The position numbers were made by a program, and so were the translations under genes. A model generated the notes under the pieces. The model ran no database searches. It was not told the DNA's origin and saw nothing but the letters and a program-made list of their open reading frames with translations. From CAZENU01 sp965117035 (GTDB lineage Bacteria > Chloroflexota > Dehalococcoidia > Lucifugimonadales > CAZENU01), in the NCBI GenBank assembly GCA_965117035.1, contig OZ220748.1:186001-250000 (forward strand): 64,000 bases of DNA. The letters run 5' to 3'. The stretch's first letter is position 1; every line of letters starts with the position of its first letter. Of the stretch, positions 24,805 through 33,414 are shown piece after piece.

Positions 24805-26482
24805 GAGCCTGTTTCAAATGTGGCATGTATTTGACGGTGGGGTTTCCAGTTTGGTCATGCCGGCTGTGTGCGGAGCCTCATGGTTCGCAGCGAGGCGCCC
24901 GAAGCGGCCATGATCACCATCCGGGCCGCCCGATAGGCTGAATGCGCGCTCGAAACGGCAGCTAGACTCCGATTCCACGCCCCCGTGGCTCGCCACGCCC
25001 TCCACAGGGTGCGCAGGTTGAAGGCCGTGGCTAGCAGAGTCCACTCAGCCACCACGTTGGGTAAGCCGCGTAGCAGGAACCGCTGGGCCTGCTGTTGCTC
25101 TTTGATGATCCCGAAGACCGGCTCGACCAGTTGTTTTCTTTGCCTGTACGCCTCTTTGGCTTCTTCCGTGGACATCCAGGCGCGGTGGCGGCGCAGGTCT
25201 GCATCATGGGGGCTTATCTCCAGAGAGCGGCCATGGCGCTCGTTCTTCGTACAGACCCCGAAGGCCGGACAGGCCCGGCACACGGCCGCGGAGGAGCGGT
25301 AAACGCGCACAATGGTGCGGCGGCCTCGCCTGACGCCGGCAAAGCGCAGCGTGTAACCCTCCGGGCATCGGTAGCTGTCGCTCGCCTCGTCGTAGGTGAA
25401 GCGGTCCTTGTGATACGGGCTCTCCAGAGCCCGGTCCTGCGACTCCGGCATGATCACCTGTTGGCCCCTCCGGGCGCACTCCTGCAGATTGCTCCCTGAG
25501 TGATACCCCGCATCGGCCAAAGTCGTCTCCGATCTGTGACCTGAGGTCTCCTCCGCCTGCTCCATCATTGGACCCAGTTGCGACTGGTCGGTCGTGTCGG
25601 CCACCACCTCGGCAGCCGTGATCAGCATGCCGGACACCTTCCCTTCACCCATTACCGGAGAGACCATCGCCTGGGCGTTGTATGCCATCGCGATACCCTG
25701 GCGGGTCTTCATCATTCGGGCGTCGGGATCGGTCAGGTTGATGAGCTTTTGTCCATCCCGGCTGGCAAGCTCGCCCATCGTCTCACGCACCTGATCCCGC
25801 AATACCTTGCGGTCGTGCAACGCCGCTGGCAGATGGCCGGTAGCCGGCTCATCGCCCGCCTCGTTCTGCGCCTCCAACTCGGCAACCGCCCGATCCGTCC
25901 GGCCCAACAGACGGCGCAACCCCTCGGCGTCGTGGGTCCGGTTCCTTGCCGCGTTCGCCCCGACCTTCGTCCCGTCCACCGCCTGCACCGCCAACTCCAC
26001 AAGCTCCATCTTGACAGCCGTCTGCACCGTGCGCTTGAGCAACCCCCTCATACCATCCCGGTGGGAACGGTAAAAGCGCCACAATGTGACGTGGTCCGGT
26101 CGCTGGCAGCCCGTCAGCCACAAGTACGGTATCTGGTCGCGACACGCCGCCTCCAGCTTGCGGCTCGATCGCACTCCGGTCATGAAGCCGTAAAGCCACA
26201 CGCCCAACAGCGCACGGGGATGGTAGGACGGAGCTCCCATCGGGTCACCCTCTCTATCAACCCCGATACCAGCCCAGTCATCGCCGTCCAGAGCATCGAC
26301 GAACTCAGCCACGAATCGGGCAGGATGACCGGCCTCCAGCAACTCGTCGAGACTCGGAGGCAGAATCCACATCTGCTCACGGTTGAGTGGTCGATGCGGC
26401 ATACTCTACTACCTCCAATTCACGGTCTGACTCTCCACCAAGATACCCTATCGCCAATACCCACGACTTATGAAACAGGCTC
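24805..26482 (-). mobile_element. IS1182-family insertion sequence, copy 1
   Basis: A 1,678-bp element bounded by inverted termini GAGCCTGTTTCA (left end 24805, right end 26482) and flanked by a perfect 5-bp direct repeat TTCCA (24800-24804, 26483-26487). It carries one transposase gene on the minus strand. Copy 2 at 46567-48244 has identical length and differs at only a handful of positions, so both moved recently. The target is the tip of a hairpin in MITE-like repeat A (arms GGCGGGTT and AACCCGCC). Confidence 0.93.
24855..26402 (-). CDS. IS1182-family transposase, copy 1
   Basis: A 515-residue DDE transposase. The N-terminal DUF772-type domain (residues about 40-130) is followed by the catalytic core with Asp143 (VDGTKVGANAARN), Asp297 (TLADAGYHSGSN) and Glu427 (KQLVEPVFGIIKEQQ). 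A cysteine-rich segment (CRACPAFGVC) sits near residue 375. It is intact. It differs from copy 2 at residue 232 (Lys versus Asn), 401 (Ala versus Thr) and one Arg/Trp site near the C-terminus. The flanking inverted repeats make it a complete, probably mobile, element. Confidence 0.95.
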   Translation of the reverse strand: MPHRPLNREQMWILPPSLDELLEAGHPARFVAEFVDALDGDDWAGIGVDREGDPMGAPSYHPRALLGVWLYGFMTGVRSSRKLEAACRDQIPYLWLTGCQRPDHVTLWRFYRSHRDGMRGLLKRTVQTAVKMELVELAVQAVDGTKVGANAARNRTHDAEGLRRLLGRTDRAVAELEAQNEAGDEPATGHLPAALHDRKVLRDQVRETMGELASRDGQKLINLTDPDARMMKTRQGIAMAYNAQAMVSPVMGEGKVSGMLITAAEVVADTTDQSQLGPMMEQAEETSGHRSETTLADAGYHSGSNLQECARRGQQVIMPESQDRALESPYHKDRFTYDEASDSYRCPEGYTLRFAGVRRGRRTIVRVYRSSAAVCRACPAFGVCTKNERHGRSLEISPHDADLRRHRAWMSTEEAKEAYRQRKQLVEPVFGIIKEQQQAQRFLLRGLPNVVAEWTLLATAFNLRTLWRAWRATGAWNRSLAAVSSAHSAYRAARMVIMAASGASLRTMRLRTQPA

Positions 26483-26540
26483 TTCCAACCCGCCCTGTCC
26501 CTGCAATACGGCGCCCCTGCCATTTGGGTGGGGGATTTGG
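26483..26540. repeat. MITE-like repeat A, second half (after IS copy 1)
   Basis: A 58-bp half-repeat that begins with the TTCCA duplication and the AACCCGCCC hairpin arm and ends at GGTGGGGGATTTGG, the outer terminus. It is followed directly by GGCGTC, matching the hexamer at the far outer end (24732-24737). It is colinear with 46509-46566 on the opposite strand, with scattered substitutions. Confidence 0.75.
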
Positions 26541-26851
26541 GGCGTCTGGTAACCGTTCAGAGTCGCGGGATGCACGTCTCCTCCGTGTAACCCACAGGCA
26601 ACCCGTTCACCCCGAGTAGCGCCGCTGCTCTGGGCGGCGCGTATCGAGGGGCGCACACTATGGCGTGCGCCGCCCTTCGGATACAGCCCGCCCCGGAGCG
26701 GCGGGCCGCCCAAGGCCAACGGCAAGACAGGGGAAGGCCTTTAGTTCTGAACGCTTGCCCGCACGTGTGCGCCCCGGAGTGCGGCGTCCCCGCTGGTATA
26801 CTGCGCCCGCGCCGCGAACTCGGCGGTGGAGCCGTTCAGGAGGGGGCGAGC
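26541..26851. other. Intergenic region with a REP-like repeat
   Basis: About 310 nt between MITE repeat A and the DUF6807 gene. It holds REP-like copy 2 (26598-26655) and an AGGAGGGGGCG sequence just before the next start codon. Open frames crossing it have low-complexity translations and no family resemblance, so I call no gene here. Confidence 0.5.
26598..26655. repeat. Dispersed palindromic repeat (REP-like), copy 2
   Basis: This copy shares CAACCCGTTC, a GGGCGG-containing inner hairpin and CGTATCGAGGGGCG with the copy at 23597-23653. The inner stem here is GCGCCGC/GCGGCGC, different in sequence but conserved in pairing. Both copies lie in intergenic DNA close to the IS1182 element. Confidence 0.62.
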
Positions 26852-27694
26852 ATGACCATTGCAAGCGTTGTCGAAGAGGAGCTGCGGTACAAGTTCCTGT
26901 ACCGAGGGCGATTGGCGCTGGCCTACAACAAGGGCTGCCTGGAGTGGGGCGACTTCTACCTGTCGCGGCCAAACTTCTATCCCGTCTACACGCCATGCGG
27001 AAGGGAGGTGACCACCAGCTCGTCCTACTTCCGCACCCACCACAAGTCGATCTTCTTCGGGCACGCCAACGTCAACGGCGCCAACTTCTACCACGACAAC
27101 AACCCAACGCGGCCCGACCTGGGCGACATCGTCTTCGACAGCGGCGAGGTCGAAGAGACAGGCGACTCGGTCAGGATACGGACGTCCAACCGCTGGGTGA
27201 CCAAGAAGGGCGAGCACAGGCTGTCGGAGCGGCGTGACATCGCATGGACGCCGGGAGACAGGGTCCACGTGCTGGACGTGGACTCGGTGCTGGTCTCGCC
27301 GTCGGGCGACGTCACGTTCGCCAAGGACACCCACTCGTACATCGGCGTCAGGATGGCGGACACGATCGATGTCGAGGACGGCGGACGGGTCGCCAACGCG
27401 AACGGCGGGGAGAACGAGGCGGGGACGATGGACCGGTACGCCGACTGGGTCGACTACAGCGGCGTAGTCGCGGGCCGGCAGGTGGGCATCACGCTGATGC
27501 ACCATCCCGGCAACCCGCCGTCGCCCTATTTCGTCCGCGACTACGGGACGATGTGCAGCAACTTCACGCTGCGCCGGCCGTACGTGCTGAAGGCGGGCGA
27601 CGAGCTCAGCCTGCGCTTCAGGCTGCTCATACACTCAGGCGGCCCCGACGACGTCGACATCGCCGGCTACCACGCCGCGTACTCCCAGGCGTAG
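26852..27694 (+). CDS. DUF6807 (PmoA-like) family protein
   Basis: A 280-residue protein. The segment THHKSIFFGHANVNGANFYH matches the family signature of DUF6807, often labelled PmoA family although not shown to be a methane oxygenase. Other conserved pieces are TPCGREVTTSSSYFRTHH and the C-terminal GGPDDVDIAGYHAAY. The fold is probably a beta-rich sandwich related to sugar-enzyme domains. An AGGAGGGGGC sequence precedes the ATG. It converges on the alpha/beta hydrolase gene, with 1 nt between the two stops. Confidence 0.75.
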   Translation: MTIASVVEEELRYKFLYRGRLALAYNKGCLEWGDFYLSRPNFYPVYTPCGREVTTSSSYFRTHHKSIFFGHANVNGANFYHDNNPTRPDLGDIVFDSGEVEETGDSVRIRTSNRWVTKKGEHRLSERRDIAWTPGDRVHVLDVDSVLVSPSGDVTFAKDTHSYIGVRMADTIDVEDGGRVANANGGENEAGTMDRYADWVDYSGVVAGRQVGITLMHHPGNPPSPYFVRDYGTMCSNFTLRRPYVLKAGDELSLRFRLLIHSGGPDDVDIAGYHAAYSQA

Positions 27695-27695
27695 G

Positions 27696-28739
27696 TCAGG
27701 AAGAGAGACTCCAGAGCTCTCCAGCCAGGTGCTCGAACGCGCCGACTCCGTGGAACTGGTGCGTGCCCTCGAACACCTCGAACCCGAGCCGGTCCTCCGC
27801 GTCCATCGCGCGGTATATCTCCCGCGCCTTGCCGACGGCGTATCGGGTCGCGTCGACGGGGAATATGCTGTCGTCCGTGCCTGTCTCCACGAACAGCGAG
27901 CGCGGCGCGATCAGCCCGGCCAGGTCGTACATCTCGGCGTAGCGTAGGATTCCGGGGATGTAGTTGTCGATGCAGTGCGGGACGCTGAGGATGCTGTCGC
28001 GGAAGGTGTTGAAGTAGCCGCTGACGACCGCGACCTTCAGCCGGTGGTCGAGCGCGGCCGTGAAGAACGACGTCATGCCGCCGCCCGAGATGCCCATCAC
28101 GGCCATGCGCCCGGCGTCGACCTCGGGACGCGTCGTCATGTAGTCGATTGCCCGGATGGCGTCCCACACCCGCCAACCGATCATCGTCTGGCCCAGCAGC
28201 AGCGCGGCCCCGGCGGACGGCATGCAGGACGACGTCTTCGGGCGGTTGGCCCTTGCCGTCGCGTCCCTGCGATGGCCGAAGCCAAGCTGCTCGATGGCGA
28301 GCACAACGTACCCGCGCCTGACGCACTGGAGGGCGAAGTCCTTCTGGTAGCCGCCCAGGCGCGACCTCATCGTACCGTCTTCGCGGATGCCGACGATGTC
28401 GTCGACGCCGCGGCCGTGGCCATGCAGACACAGCACGGCGGGTGCGGGAGCGCGGAGGCGTCTCGGCGTCAGAAAATACCCGAACACGGCGCTGTCGGGT
28501 CGGCTCTGGAAGTGGACGGTCTCCCGGATGTAGCTCCTGAACTCGACGGTCTCAGTCACCGTCGGTGACAGCGGGCAGCGCTCCTCCGGGAGGCCGCCCA
28601 TCAGCTCGACCAGTGTGGTGCGCAGTTCCCGCCGCCATGCCTCCATAGCGGGCCGGCCGGGGGCGTCGAACGCCAGCGATCGCTCGGCGTCTACGTACGC
28701 CGCCAGCGAGAAGTCGAGCGAGTCGAGCTTGTGCGCCAT
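27696..28739 (-). CDS. Alpha/beta hydrolase (acetyl-xylan-esterase/dienelactone-hydrolase type)
   Basis: A 347-residue esterase-like protein. The oxyanion-hole region is CLHGHGRG (about 105-110), the nucleophile elbow GISGG places Ser218, the acid is Asp289 or Asp290 in GTDDSIFP, and the base is His327 or His330 in GTHQFHG. It likely hydrolyses a carboxyl ester of a carbohydrate- or aromatic-derived substrate. No signal peptide is visible, so it is probably cytoplasmic. The start at 28739 lies 17 nt after the PhyH-type gene on the same strand, suggesting one operon. Confidence 0.85.
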   Translation of the reverse strand: MAHKLDSLDFSLAAYVDAERSLAFDAPGRPAMEAWRRELRTTLVELMGGLPEERCPLSPTVTETVEFRSYIRETVHFQSRPDSAVFGYFLTPRRLRAPAPAVLCLHGHGRGVDDIVGIREDGTMRSRLGGYQKDFALQCVRRGYVVLAIEQLGFGHRRDATARANRPKTSSCMPSAGAALLLGQTMIGWRVWDAIRAIDYMTTRPEVDAGRMAVMGISGGGMTSFFTAALDHRLKVAVVSGYFNTFRDSILSVPHCIDNYIPGILRYAEMYDLAGLIAPRSLFVETGTDDSIFPVDATRYAVGKAREIYRAMDAEDRLGFEVFEGTHQFHGVGAFEHLAGELWSLSS

Positions 28740-28756
28740 CCGTCGGTGCGGCTGGT

Positions 28757-29977
28757 CTACGCCGCGTCGGCCCAGCTTGCGATGAACGACTCGGTGTCGA
28801 CGCCGCCAGGGAGCTCGTTGAAGTAGTAGTGCATCGGGCCCGACTGGAACGCGGGCTCGAACATCTCCTCGTCGTCCTGCAGCGCGGCGTCCAGGCCCTC
28901 GAAGCGGCTCCACAGCACCCGTGACTCCTCGACGCTGAAGCGCTCCGCGAACGCCGGACCCCAGTTCAGCGTGATAGGATGCTTCGTCCCCGCACGGGCC
29001 AGCACCGACTCCGGCGCGCCGAACTCGGGGTCCAACAGCGCCCGGACGTGCAGCGCCGCCTTGGACAGGTATATCGTGAGCACCGTCTTTCCGCTTGGCC
29101 CGGCGCCTTCCTGCAGCGTCTCGAGCCCTGCGCGATAGGCGTCCGCGTCGCGGTCGATCACCGCCCGCAGCGTCGACTCGGTGACGTCCTGCATGCGCCG
29201 GCTCCGGGCCACGAACGACTCGAATTTGCCGCGGGCCTCGGCAGAGATACTGTCCGCGAAATCCAGATTGGGATATGCCCCGTATATGGCGTGGCCGCCG
29301 TGCAGCGTGCGCCGCGTCTTCGTCGTGTAGTTGCTGCCGGTGTGGATCAGGAAGTTGCTGTAGATTACGGCGTCGCCGGCCCGCAGCTCGACGGGGATGC
29401 CTCCGGTGACGGGCGCCTTGGGGTCGGCGTGGAGCTCCGCGTTCTCCTCCTCGCTGTTCCTGCGGCGGTGGCTGCCCGGGACGACCCAGAGCACGTCGTC
29501 GTCGTACATCGGCACGTTCCACTGCGTGTAGCGCGGACCGTTCTCCACGAAGTCCGCCGCCAGCGCGTCCAGCGGGGCCATGTCGACGGGATGTACGTCG
29601 CGGTGCCATCCCGTGCCGCCGGGATGGTCTCGCACCGGGTTGCACATCATCATCATCTGGGTGACGTTGGGCTCCGGGTTGCACAGCAGTTGACTCGCGG
29701 TGTCGAGGGTGTCGTCGGCGACCCAGAAGTCGTCGATGACGTTGGCCGTCTCGTCGTCGATGAGCCCCGGCCGCTCGAGGAAGACGCGGGGCTGCCTGTG
29801 CGTCTCGTACACGCCGCCGGGGGGATCGTCGGGCGCCCGGTCGCGGGCCCAGGCGACCTTCTGCCGCTCGAGTATCTCGTTGCAGCTTGCCCTCAGCGGC
29901 TCCAGCTTGTTCGCGGGGACGAAGTCCCGCAGGATCAGGTAGCCCTGGTCGATGAACTGGTCGCGGTCCACTTTCAT
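28757..29977 (-). CDS. Phytanoyl-CoA dioxygenase (PhyH) family protein
   Basis: A 406-residue non-haem Fe(II)/2-oxoglutarate oxygenase. The metal-binding HxD is at His125 and Asp127 (TGWHRDVHP), the distal His in SNFLIHTGSN, and the 2-oxoglutarate-binding Arg in KTRRTLHGG. The protein is longer than typical PhyH proteins (about 280-310), with an extra C-terminal helical part of about 120 residues. The ATG at 29977 follows GGAGGAC. The substrate is unknown. It lies between an amidase and an esterase on the same strand. Confidence 0.88.
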   Translation of the reverse strand: MKVDRDQFIDQGYLILRDFVPANKLEPLRASCNEILERQKVAWARDRAPDDPPGGVYETHRQPRVFLERPGLIDDETANVIDDFWVADDTLDTASQLLCNPEPNVTQMMMMCNPVRDHPGGTGWHRDVHPVDMAPLDALAADFVENGPRYTQWNVPMYDDDVLWVVPGSHRRRNSEEENAELHADPKAPVTGGIPVELRAGDAVIYSNFLIHTGSNYTTKTRRTLHGGHAIYGAYPNLDFADSISAEARGKFESFVARSRRMQDVTESTLRAVIDRDADAYRAGLETLQEGAGPSGKTVLTIYLSKAALHVRALLDPEFGAPESVLARAGTKHPITLNWGPAFAERFSVEESRVLWSRFEGLDAALQDDEEMFEPAFQSGPMHYYFNELPGGVDTESFIASWADAA

Positions 29978-30006
29978 GGCGTCGTCCTCCGGGTCGGTCT
30001 TGAGCT

Positions 30007-31425
30007 TCAGGAGACGGGCGGTCGCAGATCGGCCCACGGTCGGGCGCGCTCGAACGCGGCGGAGGCGGCGAGGATCGTCGCCTCGTCGCCCCGCCGCCCG
30101 ATCACGTGCAGCCCCACTGGCAGGCCGTCCGACGCATTCCCGCACGGGATGCTCGCGGCCGGGTGGCCGATCATGTTGATCGGGTAGGTGAGGGCGGGTA
30201 CGGCTATCTCGCGGTATGCGTCCCGGCCGTCGATCTGCGCCGGCGGCTCGCCCAGGGGGAAGGCCGTGGTCGGCATCGTCGGGGTGAGCACGAGATCGTA
30301 CGTCTCCAGCAGCGTGGCGAAGCGCGACTTGAGCTCGTCCATCCGGCCCAGCGCCGCCGCGTACTCGGCGCCCGTCACAGCCGCGCCGCTCTCGAGGCAG
30401 CGCCGCGTGTACCAGGCGATCTCGTCCGGGTGGTCGGTCAGCAGATCGCCGTAGCCTGCGGAGATGTTGGCGGTGAACAGCGTCCAGAAGGTGTCGAAGG
30501 GCGAGTCTATCGCGAAGTCCGTGTCCTCGACGGTGCAGCCGAGCTCTTCGAACACCCCTGCGGCGGCGGCCGACATCTCGGCGACCTCCTTCTCAGCCGG
30601 CGCGTAGCCGAGATCGACGCTCCAGCCTATGCGGAGGCCGTCGATGTCGCGCTCCATTGCCGCCACGTAGTCCTCCGGTGTTTCCCTCAGCGCGGCCGGG
30701 TCCCTGGGGTCGTGGCCGGCCAGCGCCTGCAGCAGTACGGCCGAGTCCTTGACCGTCCGGCTCATGGGGCCCTGCTGGCTGAACTGGTTGGCCATGGGCG
30801 GGCCGGGGACGCCGCCGTACTTGGGGACCCTGCCCTGCGTCGGCTTGATGCCGTAGACGCCGCAGAAGCTGGCCGGTATGCGGATGGAGCCACCGCCGTC
30901 GCCGCCGGTCGCGAGCGCGCAAAGGCCCGAGATCAACGCGGCCCCGGCGCCTCCGCTGGAGCCGCCCGTCGAGCGGCTCGTGTCCCAGGGGTTGCGGCAG
31001 TCGACCAGGCGGTTCTCGGTGCTCCCCATGAGGCCGAGCTCCGGCGTGTTCGTCTTGCCCAGGATGATCGCGCCCGAGGCCCGCACCCTCTCGACTACGA
31101 TCGAGTCGGCGGTCGGCACCCGGTCCTTGTAGACCAGCGAGCCGCCGGTGGTGCGGATGCCGGCCGTCGCCTCCAGGTCCTTTACTCCGATGGGCACGCC
31201 GTGCAGCGGCCCCAGGTCCTCGCCCCGCATTATGGCGTCCTCGGCGTCCTGCGCGGCCCGCAGCGCCCCGTCCTGATCAAGGGTCAGGTACGCGTTGAGC
31301 TGCGAGTCGAGGCTGTCGATGCGCTCGAAGTAGAGGCGGGCTAGCTCGACAGGGGAGACTTGCTTCGCGCGAATCATGTCGCGGAGCTCGGACGCGGACT
31401 TGAACGCCAGATCACTTGCCGTCAT
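30007..31425 (-). CDS. Amidase-signature enzyme
   Basis: A 472-residue amidase-signature hydrolase. The Ser-cisSer-Lys triad is visible: Lys82 (GVPIGVKDLEATAG), the cis-Ser in STGGSSGGAGAAL (156), and the nucleophile Ser180 (GGDGGGSIRIPASFCG). It would hydrolyse an amide to a carboxylate and ammonia. GatA is the closest well-known relative, but no gatB or gatC is nearby, so a catabolic role is more likely. It is 29 nt upstream of the PhyH-type gene in the same direction. Confidence 0.9.
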   Translation of the reverse strand: MTASDLAFKSASELRDMIRAKQVSPVELARLYFERIDSLDSQLNAYLTLDQDGALRAAQDAEDAIMRGEDLGPLHGVPIGVKDLEATAGIRTTGGSLVYKDRVPTADSIVVERVRASGAIILGKTNTPELGLMGSTENRLVDCRNPWDTSRSTGGSSGGAGAALISGLCALATGGDGGGSIRIPASFCGVYGIKPTQGRVPKYGGVPGPPMANQFSQQGPMSRTVKDSAVLLQALAGHDPRDPAALRETPEDYVAAMERDIDGLRIGWSVDLGYAPAEKEVAEMSAAAAGVFEELGCTVEDTDFAIDSPFDTFWTLFTANISAGYGDLLTDHPDEIAWYTRRCLESGAAVTGAEYAAALGRMDELKSRFATLLETYDLVLTPTMPTTAFPLGEPPAQIDGRDAYREIAVPALTYPINMIGHPAASIPCGNASDGLPVGLHVIGRRGDEATILAASAAFERARPWADLRPPVS

Positions 31426-31492
31426 GCCTGTAACTCCTCCCGGTCCGGCGGCCGCGGACTCTCTGCGCCGAGGTCGCGGACCGCGTCGAACC

Positions 31493-32365
31493 CTATATCC
31501 CGTAGAGCTTCTCGGCGTTGCCGGAGAACATCGCGACCTGCTCGTCGTGGCTGAACTCCGAGATGATGCCGGTGTACGCGTCGATCAGTGTGTCGTAGGT
31601 GCTGAACAGCCTGTCGACGGGCCAGTTGGTCGCGAAGATGGACCGCTCGGGCCCGAACGCCTCGATGCAGTGCATCACCCAGGGGCGGATGCTCTCGACC
31701 GTCCAGCTCCAGTCGCACATGCCCAGGCCGGATATCTTGCACACGACGTTCTCGGCCTCGGCCAGCGCGCTCATGCCCTTCTTCCACGCCTGGAAGTACT
31801 CGTCCGTGCGCTCCTTGGGGAAGCCGCAGTGGTCGAGCACGGCTATCGTGTTGGAGAACCGGGATGCCAGGTCGCGCATCTTGACCATGTTCTCCCACTC
31901 GACGTCGAGGCTGGCGGCGAGACCGTACTTCTCCAGCAGCGCGTAGCCCCGGTGGAAGTCCGGGTCGACCAGGTAGTCGGCCTCGGAGAAGTCGCGAATG
32001 CCGACGACCTGGGGGAACTCGCGGTGCCGCGCCAACTCCTCCTCGACGGACGGCGACTTGAGGTTGCTGTACGCGACGATGCCGTTCGGCCAGCCGGTGC
32101 GCTCCGCGGCCTGCGAGAGCCACTCAGACTCCTTCACGGGGTCTTCGATGCCCAGGGCGGCCTGGACGTGCACGACCTTCGTGACGTTGGAGCCGCGTGT
32201 CTCGGCGATCAGGTCCTCGGCGACGAAGTTCTTGCCCTTGAGCTTGTCGAGCTGCGGGCCGATCTGCGGATGGAAGGAGTCCGGCTGCAGCCACGAGTAG
32301 GTGAGGTCGGGATGGTCGAGGTCCCAGAAGTGGACGTGCGTGTCGACGAAGTCAAGCCTGCTCAT
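31493..32365 (-). CDS. Amidohydrolase family (amidohydro-rel) TIM-barrel hydrolase
   Basis: A 290-residue PF04909-type hydrolase with the N-terminal metal motif VDTHVHFWD, an internal VLDHCGFP and the C-terminal FATNWPVDRL. Relatives include lactonases such as L-rhamnono- and fuconolactonase and decarboxylases. It resembles the paralogue at 55791-56645 (both start with DTHVHxWD). It heads a minus-strand set with the amidase, dioxygenase and esterase. Substrate unknown. Confidence 0.87.
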   Translation of the reverse strand: MSRLDFVDTHVHFWDLDHPDLTYSWLQPDSFHPQIGPQLDKLKGKNFVAEDLIAETRGSNVTKVVHVQAALGIEDPVKESEWLSQAAERTGWPNGIVAYSNLKSPSVEEELARHREFPQVVGIRDFSEADYLVDPDFHRGYALLEKYGLAASLDVEWENMVKMRDLASRFSNTIAVLDHCGFPKERTDEYFQAWKKGMSALAEAENVVCKISGLGMCDWSWTVESIRPWVMHCIEAFGPERSIFATNWPVDRLFSTYDTLIDAYTGIISEFSHDEQVAMFSGNAEKLYGI

Positions 32366-32467
32366 GCCCGTACTCCCGTCACGCTCCCGGTCTTGGGTTC
32401 GCGATTATACTGACAGGTCGCCGCGGCGGCAATAGAAACACGGCCGGTCGCCGGGCGCGGTCGCGGC

Positions 32468-33235
32468 CTACCTGAACAGGTCCGAGGATCGGTCGCGCAG
32501 CAGCGTCGACGAGCCGCCGTCGCCGTCCCGGTAGGGCGCGCCGCGGACTATCGCCGCCGGTATGCCGAGAGCCTTGCCCATGACGACCTCGGCGGCCGCG
32601 CTCAGCTCGTCCGCCAGCGCGATCGTCGTCACGTGCAACACCTGGCCGTGGGCGTCCTCGGTGCCCCTGTAGTCGATGAACGGGTCCATGCCGTCGACGC
32701 CGATGGCGAAGTCGACGTGCCCCTCGCGCCACGGACGCCCGAAGGTGTCCGAGATGATGACCGCGATGTCCACCCCGGCCTCCGCGGCGATCCCGGCCCT
32801 GATCTCCCGGGCGGACCGGTCAGGGTCCTCGGGGAGCAGGCTGACCGTCTCGTCGCCCGGCACGTTGGACGAGTCGATGCCGGCGTTGGCGCACACGAGG
32901 CCGTGCTTCGTCTCCGTGATGAGGATGCCGCGGGCCGGGTCGGCGCGGACGATGGAGCGGCTCTCCCGTAGCACCAGCTCGACGAGCCGGGGGTCGCGCC
33001 CGGACTCGGCGGAGAACTGTACGGCGAAGGGGGAGGGCGTCACGTCCCCCAGGTCGACCAGCCGTCCCTCGGCCTTCGACACGATCTTCTGGGTGACGAC
33101 CAGCACGTCCTTGTCTTCCAGGGAAGCCGCGGCCGCGATCATTGGCCCCAGGTCGTCGCCCGGCCGCACCTCCGGGATGCCGGTAATGCCGATGATCTCA
33201 ATCCGCGGAAGCCCGGTGTTGCTGGCGGCGCCCAT
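32468..33235 (-). CDS. cofE: Coenzyme F420-0:L-glutamate ligase
   Basis: A 255-residue CofE that adds gamma-linked glutamates to F420-0. Conserved elements are GIPEVRPGDDLGPMI, VVTQKIVSKAEGR, GLVCANAGIDSSNV and ISDTFGRPWREGHVDFAIGVDG. The ATG at 33235 gives a normal N-terminus; earlier frame runs through a heptanucleotide repeat and is not coding-like. It is evidence that this organism makes F420, consistent with the luciferase-like gene at 48447. Confidence 0.92.
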   Translation of the reverse strand: MGAASNTGLPRIEIIGITGIPEVRPGDDLGPMIAAAASLEDKDVLVVTQKIVSKAEGRLVDLGDVTPSPFAVQFSAESGRDPRLVELVLRESRSIVRADPARGILITETKHGLVCANAGIDSSNVPGDETVSLLPEDPDRSAREIRAGIAAEAGVDIAVIISDTFGRPWREGHVDFAIGVDGMDPFIDYRGTEDAHGQVLHVTTIALADELSAAAEVVMGKALGIPAAIVRGAPYRDGDGGSSTLLRDRSSDLFR

Positions 33236-33288
33236 GGTGCGCCGGTTATAGCACGGCCCAATAGGACGGTCAACGAACGGGCGGGGCA

Positions 33289-33323
33289 GTGGATAGTGGA
33301 TAGTGGATAGTGAATAGTGGATC
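33289..33323. repeat. Heptanucleotide tandem repeat, five units
   Basis: Five tandem 7-bp units: GTGGATA three times, then GTGAATA and GTGGATC. It lies in the divergent gap between cofE and the CitE-like gene. Such short tandem repeats mutate in copy number, so it may be variable between strains. Confidence 0.8.
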
Positions 33324-33414
33324 GTTGAGGCGTTGTGCCTGACGGTGTCCGGCAGGTAAGCGGCTCTGGGGGGTCTGGTAGAATCGGGCAACTCGCCGGA
33401 GGGCCCGCTCGAAC

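Noticed and set aside
27696..29684. A single 662-codon frame spanning the esterase and part of the dioxygenase
   Set aside because: Only the 3' half (from 28739) encodes the hydrolase; the 5' half is a shifted frame of the PhyH gene.
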